Shown here piece after piece: positions 44,290 through 53,311 of a stretch of DNA of 64,000 nt. Both the position numbers and the translations under genes were made by a program. Location: the NCBI GenBank assembly GCA_028291515.1, contig JAQGHU010000064.1:1-64000 (forward strand), in the 5' to 3' direction. The first letter of the stretch is position 1. Each line of letters starts with the position of its first letter. The notes beneath the pieces were generated by a model. That model made no database searches. It saw nothing but the letters and a program-made list of their open reading frames with translations, and was not told the origin of the DNA. Source of the DNA: Schlesneria sp. Its GTDB lineage: Bacteria; Planctomycetota; Planctomycetia; Planctomycetales; Planctomycetaceae.

Positions 44290-44356
44290 CGCTGGTCTTC
44301 TCGCCGAACGAACAAGGTAACTTGCCCGCGACTAACGACGGGCTGCCATTCCAAGA

Positions 44357-44397
44357 CGAAACAAGCCCCAGCATATCGCCGGGGCTTGCCTGTTTCG
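44357..44397. terminator. Hairpin downstream of modC
   Basis: cgaaaca / tgtttcg and agcccc / ggggct pair around an 11-nt loop, with a 4-nt bulge on one side. It lies 160 nt past the modC stop and upstream of the membrane protein start. No T run. Confidence 0.5.
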
Positions 44398-44487
44398 ATC
44401 TCAGCTTCACATCGCAGCAGCAGTCAGCAAATCAGCGAGCTTCGCCCGCCACTGATGCGCAATGTTCGGCGGCTGCCGAGCCGCTCG

Positions 44488-44525
44488 GTCAACTTGACCC
44501 GTCGTCGCAGGCGGTTTCCATATCC
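44488..44525. repeat. Dispersed aacttgacccg motif, third copy
   Basis: gctcggtcaacttgacccgt, cgcaggcggttt follows. It matches the motif at 13658 and 14670 over about 25 bp. It sits between modC and the membrane protein gene, with no cassette-like gene beside it. Confidence 0.4.
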
Positions 44526-44559
44526 AAATTAGCTGCTCACTACCCAATTTCGCGGGCCA

Positions 44560-45672
44560 TTAATCATGCGGGATCAAGTGGATCGCTGGTGCCTTCAAAC
44601 TCGCGGTCACATGATCACCGACTTGCAATCGCAACTCTTCGCAGGCGGGTCGGGTGACGAGCGCGGTCAACTCGAAACCACAGTCGAGCGTGATGCGGAC
44701 AAGCGGCCCTTCGGGGACGATCGATTGAATGACCGCTGGCAGATGATTGCGGACGCTGCTTTCGCCCGAAGTCCCTTTCTGGATTGCCACGTCTTCACCA
44801 CGAATGCAGACATGAACCGTTCGCGCAGTCTCTTCGGGTGCCACGGCGAGCAGCGTTGCTGAACCAACTTGAACCGTGGCGAGTCCTTCGTGAACCTTCA
44901 AGATGGTTCCCAACGCGACGGTTTCCACGCCGACGATTCGCGCCACGGCCAGATCGTTAGGCCGAGTGATCACCTGCTGGACCGTTCCCGTCTGTCGAAT
45001 CCGCCCCGCGTCCATCACCACGATCTGATCGGAGAGCGCGATCGCCTCGGTGCGATCATGAGTCACGATCACAACGGGAATCTGAAATTTGACGAGTAGC
45101 CTTCGCAACTGTGTTCGCAGTTGTTCGCGCAGCGTCGCATCTAGTGCCGATAGCGGTTCATCCAGTAACAACAGTTTGGGGCGACGAACCAACACACGAG
45201 CCAACGCGACTCGTTGCTGCTGCCCGCCAGAGATCTGGCCGGGTCGACGATGTTCCAGCCCAACGAGATCGAACAACTGCAGCATTTCGTCCACAACGCA
45301 CAGATCGAGTAGGCCTCGTGATCGATTGCTCCGCAAGCTGTAGCCAATGTTCTCGGCGACAGTCATGTGTGGGAACAGAGCATAGTCCTGAAACAGAAAA
45401 CCGACATCGCGTTGTTGCGGCGTCAGATTAATGCGCAATTCGCTATCGAACCAAGTCTGGCTGGCCACTCGAACTGAGCCGCCGCTTGGGCGTTCCAGCC
45501 CCGCCAGGCATCGCAGCACAGTGGTTTTGCCACAGCCTGAAGGGCCGAACAACGTCGTGACCGAGAACCCACTCGGGATCTGCAGGTCTGCAACGATGCG
45601 TGGGCCGCGCACAAACTGCTTCTCGAACCTGGCCACAAGCTGCGTCTCAGGCAGACTCCGTACGTTGCTCAT
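44560..45672 (-). CDS. modC: Molybdate ABC transporter ATP-binding protein
   Basis: A 370-residue ABC ATPase. It has Walker A LFGPSGCGKTT, the signature ISGGQQQRVALAR and Walker B LLLLDEPLSALD. The C-terminal ~130 residues hold a TOBE/MOP-like domain. ATG 45672 overlaps the modB stop by ATGA, so it is translationally coupled, with gggaga 8 nt upstream. ModC energises uptake of molybdate through ModB with the binding protein ModA. The operon order is modA, two small genes, modB, modC, all on the minus strand. Confidence 0.94.
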   Translation of the reverse strand: MSNVRSLPETQLVARFEKQFVRGPRIVADLQIPSGFSVTTLFGPSGCGKTTVLRCLAGLERPSGGSVRVASQTWFDSELRINLTPQQRDVGFLFQDYALFPHMTVAENIGYSLRSNRSRGLLDLCVVDEMLQLFDLVGLEHRRPGQISGGQQQRVALARVLVRRPKLLLLDEPLSALDATLREQLRTQLRRLLVKFQIPVVIVTHDRTEAIALSDQIVVMDAGRIRQTGTVQQVITRPNDLAVARIVGVETVALGTILKVHEGLATVQVGSATLLAVAPEETARTVHVCIRGEDVAIQKGTSGESSVRNHLPAVIQSIVPEGPLVRITLDCGFELTALVTRPACEELRLQVGDHVTASLKAPAIHLIPHD

Positions 45673-46331
45673 GTCAGGTTCTCCCGTCGACTCAGCGCAT
45701 GCGTGAAGCACAGCACCGTGAACGAGAACCCGACCAACAACAAGGCCGTCCGCCCGGCGGTCGCATAGTCCAAGGCTTGAACATTGTCATAGATGGAGAT
45801 CGAAAGCGTGCGAGTGATGCCGGGGATGTTGCCTCCCAGCATTAACACGACTCCGAACTCGCCCACCGCATGAGCGAACGTCAGCACCAATCCCGTCAAG
45901 ATGCCAGGCCAGCAGAGGGGCAGGGTGACCCGACAGAAGGTTTCGAATCGCGACGCACCCAAGCACCACGAAGCTTCGATCAGACGACGGTCCAACGCCG
46001 CAAAGGCCGCAATAAATGGCCGAATCGCGAAAGGGAGGTTGCCCAGCACCGATCCCAGCAAGATCCCCGCGAACGAAAACGGCAGGCGTCCTCCGGTCAG
46101 TTGCTCGTACCAGTGCCCCAGCGGGCTATGCGGCCCCAGCGCGACCAGCAGGTAAAAGCCCAGCACCGTCGGCGGCAGAATCAGCGGTAGTGAGACGATC
46201 GCTTCGAGAACAAATCGCCCTGGCCAGCGAGACGTCGCCAGCCAGTAGGCCATGGGTAGCCCAAGGACAAGCAGGATGGCAGTGGTGCTGCTGGCCAGCT
46301 GCAGCGTCAACCAGATTGCCTGCCAGTCCAC
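45669..46331 (-). CDS. modB: Molybdate ABC transporter permease
   Basis: A 220-residue membrane permease with five or six segments. It carries the ABC EAA-type loop EASWCLGASRFETFCRVTLP and LPFAIRPF, plus HAVGEFGVVLMLGGNIPG, which is diagnostic for ModB/CysTW-type permeases. The start is GTG 46331 with ggag 8 nt upstream. It is coupled to modC (4-nt overlap). The gap to modA is about 0.8 kb and holds the two small genes described below. Confidence 0.94.
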   Translation of the reverse strand: MDWQAIWLTLQLASSTTAILLVLGLPMAYWLATSRWPGRFVLEAIVSLPLILPPTVLGFYLLVALGPHSPLGHWYEQLTGGRLPFSFAGILLGSVLGNLPFAIRPFIAAFAALDRRLIEASWCLGASRFETFCRVTLPLCWPGILTGLVLTFAHAVGEFGVVLMLGGNIPGITRTLSISIYDNVQALDYATAGRTALLLVGFSFTVLCFTHALSRRENLT

Positions 46332-46389
46332 TCGGTTGCTCCAATTTTGATTGAGGCTAGCTCGTCTGACCCAAGACGGAACATTTCAT

Positions 46390-46854
46390 CTAAGCCGAAT
46401 CGCTCGAAGGCGGGTGCGCTTCAAGCCACTCTGCATCGGCGCGATCTTTCGTACGTCCGGTGTTCCACTTGTTGCGAAGAAGTTCCTCGCGTCCAATGAT
46501 CGGAATTGGAATTTGATCCACTTCAATAGATTTGCGCCGTGGCCAAGCTTCATCAAATGCGACTCCGGTAATTGAAGTCAAGACATCGATCCGGCGTGGC
46601 ACCACTCCAATTTGGAAAACTAACTCTGGAGTGGCGAGGTCAGCGACTGTCAGGCCTTGGAGTGGTGCGCCGAATCGTCGGAGAGCCCGCCAGACTCGTT
46701 GAGCATTCTCTTCAGAGCATCGAATCCAGAGGTCGATATCCCCCGTGGCCCTCGGATAGCCATATGCTGCAAGAGCGTGAGCACCGACGACCAAGTACTC
46801 AGCTCCCTCCTCGTTTAACATGCACAACATGTCGCGGTAGTCGGGATTGAGCAA
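46390..46854 (-). CDS. Nucleotidyltransferase-fold protein (DUF6036-like)
   Basis: A 154-residue protein with the NTase signature GAHALAAYGYPRATGDIDLWI (read as G..A...G.PR.T.DID), then helices and RREELL-like IGREELLRNKWNTGRTKDRADAEWLE. DUF6036/MNT-type folds transfer nucleotides, and several act as toxins or antitoxins of TA pairs. The start TTG 46854 with aaggag 6 nt upstream is preferred to 46884. It overlaps its upstream neighbour (46799-46996) by 56 nt. It lies inside the molybdate operon. Confidence 0.8.
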   Translation of the reverse strand: MLNPDYRDMLCMLNEEGAEYLVVGAHALAAYGYPRATGDIDLWIRCSEENAQRVWRALRRFGAPLQGLTVADLATPELVFQIGVVPRRIDVLTSITGVAFDEAWPRRKSIEVDQIPIPIIGREELLRNKWNTGRTKDRADAEWLEAHPPSSDSA

Positions 46855-46996
46855 TATCTTCTCCTTGCATCGCCCAGGCCTCAATTGTGAGCGGCCAAAC
46901 CATCATGAGTCGCTCAGCTGGCGAGGCGGCTGTCGGTGGCGATGAATCCTCGCGGAGTGACTTGCGCTCAATCGTCACGACGCGATCGGAATGCAT
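46799..46996 (-). CDS. Small partner of the nucleotidyltransferase, antitoxin-like
   Basis: A 65-residue protein rich in Ser/Arg with SPAERLMMVWPLTIEAW and SRLPRHVVHVKRG. This composition and end are, in my memory, typical of short genes found directly upstream of DUF6036 nucleotidyltransferases. ATG 46996 is preceded by gtggag at 6 nt. It overlaps the nucleotidyltransferase by 56 nt, a strong sign of coupled translation. A TA-like pair is an inference. Confidence 0.6.
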   Translation of the reverse strand: MHSDRVVTIERKSLREDSSPPTAASPAERLMMVWPLTIEAWAMQGEDIAQSRLPRHVVHVKRGGS

Positions 46997-47102
46997 GATC
47001 ATCTCCACGTTGGTGCCAAGTCGCTCTCTAGTTAGATCGTATCACGTTCGCATCAATTACAGCAAATCTGCGGCTCCGGCCGCGGCGAAGTTGATGCTGT
47101 CA

Positions 47103-48005
47103 TCAATTCTCCAGCTTCATCGGTTCATCAAACCCATACTTCAGCAGCACCTCACGCCCCGCTTTGGATGTCATGTACTCGCGAACGGCATCGGTAGCCG
47201 CCCGGTCTTTCACCCACGACAGGATCACGCCTGCTTGCTCGATGGGGGGATGAGCCGTCACTGGGATCTGCCAGTAGCGACCTTTCTCTTTTAATGTCGG
47301 GGCCATTGCCAGCGACAGGGAAATGATCCCAATGTCAGCCGCACCGGTCTCGATGAACTGAGCCGTCTGGGCGATGTTCTCGGCCAGGACGAGTTTGTCT
47401 TCGATCTGCTCGTGAATCTCTTGCGACTTCAATGCTGCGAGTGCCGCTCGGCCGTAGGGGGCGTGCTTGGGGTTGGCGATCGCGATCCTTTTGATCGACG
47501 GGTCGATCAAGGTCTGCATCCCTTCCTGTTCCACTTTCAGCGGCGAATCCTTGGGAACCCAGACGACGATATGGCCGACCGCATACCGAAACTCGGACTC
47601 GCGAATCGCCAGATTCTGCTCAATCAACTTCTTCGGGTAGTCGATGTCCGCCGAGAGATACAAATCGAACGGGGCCTTGTTGGAAAGTTGCGCGAAGAAG
47701 TTTCCCGACGAACCGTAGGTCGCCGTTGCCTTAATCTCGGGATGCTCTTTGCCGAACTCGACCAGTAACTCATCCAGCGCGAATTTCAGATCGGCCGCCG
47801 CTGCAATCGCGACTTGATTGGATTGAGCCGTTTCCGCTGGCTTTGCTGGAGCAGGTTTCGTTTCGACTGTGGCTGTCATTGCCGGTGACGAATTGGCTGC
47901 TGGTTTTGATGGAACCGGCTGTCCGCAACCCATCCACGACAATGTCAGAACCGCTGCGAACAGAGACAGCCACCGGGGCTGATATCGACCAAGGAAATGA
48001 ATCAT
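47103..48005 (-). CDS. modA: Molybdate-binding lipoprotein
   Basis: A 300-residue periplasmic binding protein with a lipobox (LTLSWMGCGQ, Cys ~27). A Pro/Ala-rich linker (about 30-65) leads to the binding core VAIAAAADLKFALDELLVEF, ATYGSSGNFFAQL, NKAPFDLYLSADIDYPKKL, and a late GAADIGIISLSLA. This pattern is the ModA/WtpA class of oxyanion-binding proteins. It is the first gene of the mod operon. ATG 48005 is used; the ribosome site is weak. Confidence 0.93.
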   Translation of the reverse strand: MIHFLGRYQPRWLSLFAAVLTLSWMGCGQPVPSKPAANSSPAMTATVETKPAPAKPAETAQSNQVAIAAAADLKFALDELLVEFGKEHPEIKATATYGSSGNFFAQLSNKAPFDLYLSADIDYPKKLIEQNLAIRESEFRYAVGHIVVWVPKDSPLKVEQEGMQTLIDPSIKRIAIANPKHAPYGRAALAALKSQEIHEQIEDKLVLAENIAQTAQFIETGAADIGIISLSLAMAPTLKEKGRYWQIPVTAHPPIEQAGVILSWVKDRAATDAVREYMTSKAGREVLLKYGFDEPMKLEN

Positions 48006-48157
48006 CGCAAACACGTCCAATAGATGAGGGATCACTGCAGCGGCTTCCATGCGATCGATCGACAATTCGTGTTCTGCAGCACGAAAGTGATGATACAACG
48101 CGCGACAGTGGTTTCAAAACGGACAGTCACTCGCGAAACGCGCAGAGAAGACCGGAG

Positions 48158-48290
48158 TTTAGCCACGGATTGAACACGGATGAAGAGTGGGTGATTCAAG
48201 ACAGTGGTGGCTGAGACACATGTTCGATGAATAATCTTCTCCCCTTCGTCTTGATCCGTGTTCAATCCGTGTTTCATCCGTGGCTAAAAA
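48158..48290. repeat. Inverted-repeat element 4, CACGGATTGAA family
   Basis: Left arm 48158-48185 (tagccacggattgaacacgg plus atgaag) and right arm 48252-48290 (tgatccgtgttcaatccgtg plus tttcatccgtggctaaaaa). The modules are in a different order in the two arms, so the arms pair fully only over a part. It lies between modA's 5' end and the GH32 gene. Confidence 0.85.
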
Positions 48291-48403
48291 TGTCTTCGCT
48301 TTTCTGCTCGTACCTTCGTCCGTGGCATCGATTCGACAATTGGCTTGACGGATGTGGCAAGCTACGATGCGGTCTCTGAACGTCATCTCTCTGGAGTCAC
48401 ATC

Positions 48404-50524
48404 GTGCAAAACATTCTGGTGGCTGCGTCTTTGATCGTCTTGTCGTCGTCCCTCTTTGCCGATGAACCCGATCAGGTGATCGGTGATTTCGAAGGCGATA
48501 CCTATGGCGAGTGGAAAGTGACCGGCGATGCCTTCGGGCCGGGACCGGCTCGCGGAACCTTGCCGAACCAGATGGCTGTCGAAGGCTTCGAAGGGAAGGG
48601 GCTGGTCAATTCGTTCTTCAAAGGGGACGCCAGCACCGGCACGCTGACATCTCCCGAATTCACTGTCGAACGAAAGTTCGTGAACTTCCTGATCGGTGGC
48701 GGCAAGCACGAGAACGAAACCTGCATCAATCTGCTGGTCGATGGAAAAGTGGCGCGCACGACCTCTGGTCCAAACGATAAATCAGGCGGAACTGAGCGGC
48801 TCGATTGGCAAGCTTGGGATGTGGCCGATCTGAAAGGGAAACGCGCAATGATTCAGATCGTTGATTCGGCCAAGGGAGGCTGGGGGCACGTGAACGTTGA
48901 CCAGATCGTGCAAAGCGATAAGCGACGCGGGAATCAAATCACCCGCCGTGAATTCGTCATCAACCAGGACTATCTGTTGCTGCCTGTGAAGAACGGTGCC
49001 GCCATGCGACGGATGAAATTGCTGGTCGATGGTCAACCCGTCCGCGAATTTGAGATCGAACTGGCGGATCAGAAGGCGGATTTCGTCGTCTCGTCCGACG
49101 TGCAAGCCTTCAAAGGGAAGACGCTGGCCGTCGAAGTCGCGTTGCCGACGGACTCCAAAGCATTGGACGCGATCGAACTCTCCAAGTCGCCACCGGCGGC
49201 GACCGAATCCGAGCAGCGTCGCCCGCAGTTTCACTTCACCAGTCACCGCGGCTGGCTGAATGATCCCAATGGTCTGGTTTATCTCGACGGGGAATGGCAT
49301 CTGTTCTATCAGCACAATCCGTTCGGCTGGAACTGGGGCAACATGCATTGGGGCCACGCGGTCAGCCGCGATCTGCTCCATTGGCAGGAACTACCTGAAG
49401 CGATCTATCCACATCAATGGGGCGACTGGGCCTTCTCGGGCAGTGCCGTGGTCGATGAGCGCAATACCAGCGGCTTGAAGTCTGGCAATGATCCTCTGCT
49501 GATTGCTGCCTATACCAGTACCGGTCGCGGCGAATGCATCGCATTCAGTAACGATCGCGGCCGGACCTGGAAGGACATCGCCACGAACCCCGTGGTCAAA
49601 CATGGTGGTCGTGATCCCAAAGTCATCTGGCATGCACCGACCAAACTCTGGGTGATGGCCGTCTACGACGAACAGCCGAACGTCGAACAGGGCATCTCGT
49701 TCTATTCTTCCCCCAACTTGAAGGACTGGACCTTCACCAGCCGTATTCCCGGCTTTTTCGAATGTCCCGACTTGTTCGCGTTGCCCGTCGATGGCAAAGC
49801 CGATCAACAGAAGTGGGTGCTGTACGGTGCCGACGGCAAGTACCTGCTTGGTGAATTTGACGGCAAGAAGTTCCACCCCGCTGGCCCCAAGCAACAGGTC
49901 TGGCACGGCAACTTCTACGCAGCGCAAACTTTCAGCGATGCACCGGATGGACGACGAGTTCAGATCGGCTGGGCGAATGGAATCACCTTTCCGGGGCAGC
50001 CATTCAACCAGCAGATGACCATTCCCGTCGAACTCACTTTGCGATCGACACCCGACGGCATTCGGATGTTGGCGTGGCCAGTGAAAGAAGTGGCCGCGGC
50101 AAGCCTGAAGAATCAACTGGCCACCGTACTTAGCATCGATCGTTTGAAGTTGCCTGCAGGTCACCTGAGCCAAGTCCTCAACTCAGGGTCGAGCCTCGAG
50201 TTGTTCGACATGAACTGCGATCTGGAATTGCAGGAGGCAAGCAAGATTACGCTCACGTTCCGAGGAACGCCTGTGGTCTACGATGTGAAGACGCACAAGC
50301 TCTCATGCCGCAACGTCGTGGCCACCGTTGCACCGGTCGATGGTCGATTGGGACTGCGAGTGATCGGTGATCGCGGTTCGCTCGAAGTTTTCGCGAACCA
50401 GGGTCAAGCGGCGATTTCAGTCGGTTATGCACCAGGCGATGGCGATCGAGGCTTCAGCATCATGGCCGAAGGGGGCGAGGCGACTTTGATCAACCCGCAA
50501 TTCGGCGATCTGAAGACCCCGTAA
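48404..50524 (+). CDS. Secreted glycoside hydrolase family 32 fructanase (levanase/inulinase type)
   Basis: A 706-residue exported protein. Signal peptide 1-21. Residues about 25-180 form an extra N-terminal beta-rich domain (IGDFEGDTYGEWKVTGDAFG at the start). The GH32 five-bladed propeller starts at the nucleophile Asp287 in WLNDPNG. The RDP Asp is 404 and the acid/base is Glu453 in ECPD. A C-terminal beta-sandwich ends the protein (GDRGSLEVFANQG). It hydrolyses beta-2,1 or 2,6 fructans. The start is GTG 48404 with ggag 8 nt upstream. The gene is monocistronic. Confidence 0.95.
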   Translation: MQNILVAASLIVLSSSLFADEPDQVIGDFEGDTYGEWKVTGDAFGPGPARGTLPNQMAVEGFEGKGLVNSFFKGDASTGTLTSPEFTVERKFVNFLIGGGKHENETCINLLVDGKVARTTSGPNDKSGGTERLDWQAWDVADLKGKRAMIQIVDSAKGGWGHVNVDQIVQSDKRRGNQITRREFVINQDYLLLPVKNGAAMRRMKLLVDGQPVREFEIELADQKADFVVSSDVQAFKGKTLAVEVALPTDSKALDAIELSKSPPAATESEQRRPQFHFTSHRGWLNDPNGLVYLDGEWHLFYQHNPFGWNWGNMHWGHAVSRDLLHWQELPEAIYPHQWGDWAFSGSAVVDERNTSGLKSGNDPLLIAAYTSTGRGECIAFSNDRGRTWKDIATNPVVKHGGRDPKVIWHAPTKLWVMAVYDEQPNVEQGISFYSSPNLKDWTFTSRIPGFFECPDLFALPVDGKADQQKWVLYGADGKYLLGEFDGKKFHPAGPKQQVWHGNFYAAQTFSDAPDGRRVQIGWANGITFPGQPFNQQMTIPVELTLRSTPDGIRMLAWPVKEVAAASLKNQLATVLSIDRLKLPAGHLSQVLNSGSSLELFDMNCDLELQEASKITLTFRGTPVVYDVKTHKLSCRNVVATVAPVDGRLGLRVIGDRGSLEVFANQGQAAISVGYAPGDGDRGFSIMAEGGEATLINPQFGDLKTP

Positions 50525-50545
50525 TCGTCGATCAACTCGCAGCGA

Positions 50546-50863
50546 TCAAGAGGCAATCGTGTCGGCGGATCCACGATCCCACGCACAGGCGATACGCCGG
50601 ACGACGCGGATCATTTCGGCGACTTGCATGGCCTGGTCTTCGATGCTCGTCAGCGACTGATGAACTTCCGTCGTCGCTGGCGAACGTCCGACCAACTCAC
50701 GGCAGAACCAGACGTGATTGACGATCTCACTGAGCGGTTGAATCAAATCGTGAGTGACCCGGGCGGCCAACTGCTCGACGGATTCCATCGCCAGCCATTC
50801 CAGAAGCTGTTCGGGAGGGACGGCACTGCTGGTCAGGGAGTCATCGGGGGGGAGCTCTGTCAT
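50546..50863 (-). CDS. HisKA-like dimerisation domain without kinase domain
   Basis: A 105-residue protein with the H-box-like LAARVTHDLIQPLSEIVNHVW (H...xP core) near residue 36, a long helix (TTEVHQSLTSIEDQAMQVAEMI) and no ATP-binding (N/G) boxes. The match is to the DHp helices of histidine kinases. It may be a phosphorelay or dimerisation partner, or a fragment. ATG 50863 has gaggtg at about 6 nt. The stop faces the GH32 gene end, 22 nt away. Confidence 0.6.
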   Translation of the reverse strand: MTELPPDDSLTSSAVPPEQLLEWLAMESVEQLAARVTHDLIQPLSEIVNHVWFCRELVGRSPATTEVHQSLTSIEDQAMQVAEMIRVVRRIACAWDRGSADTIAS

Positions 50864-51300
50864 CGGATCACCTCAAGCAATTCTGCGATGGAGATTATGC
50901 AACCTTGCTGCATGACAAAGACGATCTCGCGGCCCGCCTCCAGAAACATACGTCATATTCGGGACATCGGTTTCAGAGGGCAAAATGAGGCACTTGGGAC
51001 ACTCTTTGTTGACGCTGATTAGCTGTAAAATAATGCTGTTATTTGATTTGCGTTCCAAAATGGCTGGCGGAGAGCAGCTTGGAACCCATCAGCGGCATTA
51101 AATTCAGATTATTTTCAGAATCCTCTGGAAGTCCTGTTGAGGCCGGTCGTTGATTCTCGTTTTTCTCCCTGCAAGCCTGTGATCAAGTGTTTACCACATC
51201 TCTGACGGTTCGCTTCTGACTTTCGATGCTTCCGGACATCGAAGGCCGCTCTATCTCACGCCGTCAAAATCCACTCATCTCGCTTCGAGGAGATCTACCC
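50864..51300. other. Divergent intergenic region, 437 nt
   Basis: It separates the HisKA-like gene (-) from the cytochrome gene (+). ttgacg at 51009 with a t-rich downstream stretch (tgtaaaataatgc) is a possible promoter, but the -10 is poor. No gene or repeat was recognised. Confidence 0.35.
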
Positions 51301-52572
51301 ATGTCGTCGACTAGGCAAGGTCCGTCCATACAACAGCAGTTTTACTCCGTTACACCGTGGCTGATGATCTCGGCCATGCTCTTGATGAGCCTTTCCACAG
51401 CATCGGGCCAGCAAAAACCGCCGCCACCACCTCCACCTCCTCCACAACAACCGCCGAAGCAACCACCGCAGGCGATACCGCAGTTTGGCGACCCTGTGAC
51501 CGGTCTGACGGGACAGCAATTGGCGGCTTTCAACGCCGGCAAGGCGGAGTTCACCGACCGTGAATTACCTGCGGATGGATTGGGGCCGATCTTCAATCGC
51601 GACTCGTGCGTTGCCTGCCATTCAGGGCCAGCAGTCGGAGGCAGCAGCAATATCACGGCGACTCGGTTTGGCCGGGTCTCTGGTAGCACATTCGATCCGC
51701 TCACTTCTTTAGGAGGATCGCTGTTACAAGAGAAGGCGATCAGTCCCGAGGGACTGGAGAAGATCCCTGCTCAAGCCAATATCACCGCGCTCCGGCAGAC
51801 CACGGCTCTGTTCGGCATGGGACTGATTGAAGCGATTCCCGACGCAACGATCCTGAAAGGGGTGCGCGCCAAGGCGGTCGATGGAGTGCTCGGCAAGGCT
51901 GCGATGGTGCAAGACGTGGCCAGCGGCAAAACGATGGTCGGTCGCTTTGGTTGGAAAGCTCAACAGGCGACATTGCTGGCATTCGCTGGCGATGCCTACG
52001 TCAATGAGATGGGCATCACGAATCGTCTGTTTCCGACCGAGAACGCTCCGAATGGGAATCTGGATCTGTTGAAGAAGCTCGACAAAGTGAAAGACCCGGA
52101 AGATCCGGTCAATCCGGCGACGGGCAAGGCGGGCATCGATGCTCTGGCCGACTACATGCGAATGCTAGCCCCGCCACCAACACAATCGACAACCGCGTCG
52201 ACCGTTTTCGGAGCGAAGTTCTTTCTGGATTGTGGCTGTACGAGTTGTCATACGCCGTCGATGACGACCGGCAACAGTCCGCTCACCGCGCTCAATAACG
52301 TCACCGTCTCGCTGTACTCCGATCTGTTGCTGCACGATATGGGCAACCTCGGCGATGGCATCGTGCAAGGGGCCGCCAACGCTCATGAGATGAAAACCCC
52401 GCCGCTGTGGGGCGTCAGAGCCAGCGCTCCGTATTTGCACGACGGTCGCGCCAAGACCCTCGACAACGCGATTCAGGCTCATGATGGCGAAGCGAAGACG
52501 TCTCGCGACAAGTACCTGAAATTGTCCGCCGATCAACAGAGTCTCCTTGTCGAGTTCCTGAACTCGCTTTGA
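51301..52572 (+). CDS. Di-heme cytochrome c (DUF1111/thiol oxidoreductase-like)
   Basis: A 423-residue exported protein. A signal-like segment (about 20-37) is followed by a proline run (PPPPPPPPPQQPPKQPP, about 40-57) that acts as a linker. The first heme site is CVACH (Cys103-His107) in FNRDSCVACHSGPAVGG. The second is CTSCH (Cys313-His317) in LDCGCTSCHTPSMT. The family end KTPPLWGVRASAPYLHDGRA is present. Such proteins are periplasmic peroxidase or oxidase-like enzymes related to the DUF1111 group. ATG 51301 has gaggaga 8 nt upstream. It stands alone. Confidence 0.9.
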   Translation: MSSTRQGPSIQQQFYSVTPWLMISAMLLMSLSTASGQQKPPPPPPPPPQQPPKQPPQAIPQFGDPVTGLTGQQLAAFNAGKAEFTDRELPADGLGPIFNRDSCVACHSGPAVGGSSNITATRFGRVSGSTFDPLTSLGGSLLQEKAISPEGLEKIPAQANITALRQTTALFGMGLIEAIPDATILKGVRAKAVDGVLGKAAMVQDVASGKTMVGRFGWKAQQATLLAFAGDAYVNEMGITNRLFPTENAPNGNLDLLKKLDKVKDPEDPVNPATGKAGIDALADYMRMLAPPPTQSTTASTVFGAKFFLDCGCTSCHTPSMTTGNSPLTALNNVTVSLYSDLLLHDMGNLGDGIVQGAANAHEMKTPPLWGVRASAPYLHDGRAKTLDNAIQAHDGEAKTSRDKYLKLSADQQSLLVEFLNSL

Positions 52573-52580
52573 AAGTGTTC

Positions 52581-52708
52581 GTTTAATCGCGTGGGCATCG
52601 CCCCGCGCGTCGCAGTGGATGGACGACCGCAGTTGTTTAACCGGCTTCCGAGTCGCTTCAGATGGAGACCTCAGCGCACGCGCGGGGCGATGCCCACGCG
52701 GTTAAACG
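52581..52708. repeat. Inverted repeat, GCGTGGGCATCGCCCCGCGC family
   Basis: Arm 52581-52610 (gtttaatcgcgtgggcatcg plus ccccgcgcgt) and arm 52678-52708 are imperfect inverse copies. It begins 9 nt after the cytochrome stop. Confidence 0.9.
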
Positions 52709-52942
52709 ACAACAGAATGAAGATTGAGATCGGGGCTCTTGCTGAGTCCTTCTGGCGAAGCGAAAGGGTCACCCTTTCTCGACTTGGCAGGAGTTCCGGT
52801 CTTTTTCTTAATGGTGGCCTCAATCTCATCAGCTAAGATGCTGTTTGTCAGCAGACATCAGCCGCCCTAAGATGGACCCATGATCCGAGCCTGGCATCGT
52901 CGGTCGGGCTTCACTCCAGTGTCCACCAATGAGGTCTCTGCG

Positions 52943-53305
52943 ATGTCTGCACAATCCGTCGAACAACTGCGAGCGAAAAAATGCGTCCCGTGTGAAGGGG
53001 GCGTTCCCAAGCTGACACCTGACGAAGCGGCCGCTCAACTCGCCAGGCTGCAAGGCTGGACGGTCACTCATGACGGCGAACGAATTCGCAAAGAGTGGAT
53101 CGTCAAAAACTTCATGGCCGCCATGAACTTCTTCGGCCAAGTCGCCGAGATCGCCGAAACCGAAGGCCACCACCCCGATCTGCATCTGGTCGGCTATCGC
53201 AACGTCGCTATCGAAATCTGGACTCACGCCATCGGCGGACTGTCCGAAAACGATTTCATCCTGGCAGCCAAGATCGATGAGCTGCCGGTTGAATTGAAGA
53301 AGTAA
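52943..53305 (+). CDS. phhB: 4a-hydroxytetrahydrobiopterin dehydratase (pterin-4-alpha-carbinolamine dehydratase)
   Basis: A 120-residue PCD/DCoH enzyme. The catalytic signature is present: E-GHHPDLHLVGYRNVAIEIW then THAIGGLSENDF (HHPD...Y..V...TH...GL..ND). It recycles carbinolamine pterin after aromatic amino acid hydroxylation. No hydroxylase is in the window. ATG 52943 has gaggt at 8 nt; the frame upstream to 52880 is not protein-like. The N-terminal 20 residues (SVEQLRAKKCVPCEGGVPKL) hold two Cys typical of longer bacterial PCD forms. Confidence 0.93.
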   Translation: MSAQSVEQLRAKKCVPCEGGVPKLTPDEAAAQLARLQGWTVTHDGERIRKEWIVKNFMAAMNFFGQVAEIAETEGHHPDLHLVGYRNVAIEIWTHAIGGLSENDFILAAKIDELPVELKK

Positions 53306-53311
53306 GAAAGT

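Noticed and set aside
51009-51036. Consensus promoter before the di-heme cytochrome
   Set aside because: ttgacg is a fair -35 but the -10 at suitable spacing (taatgc) is poor, and it is 265 nt from the start codon.
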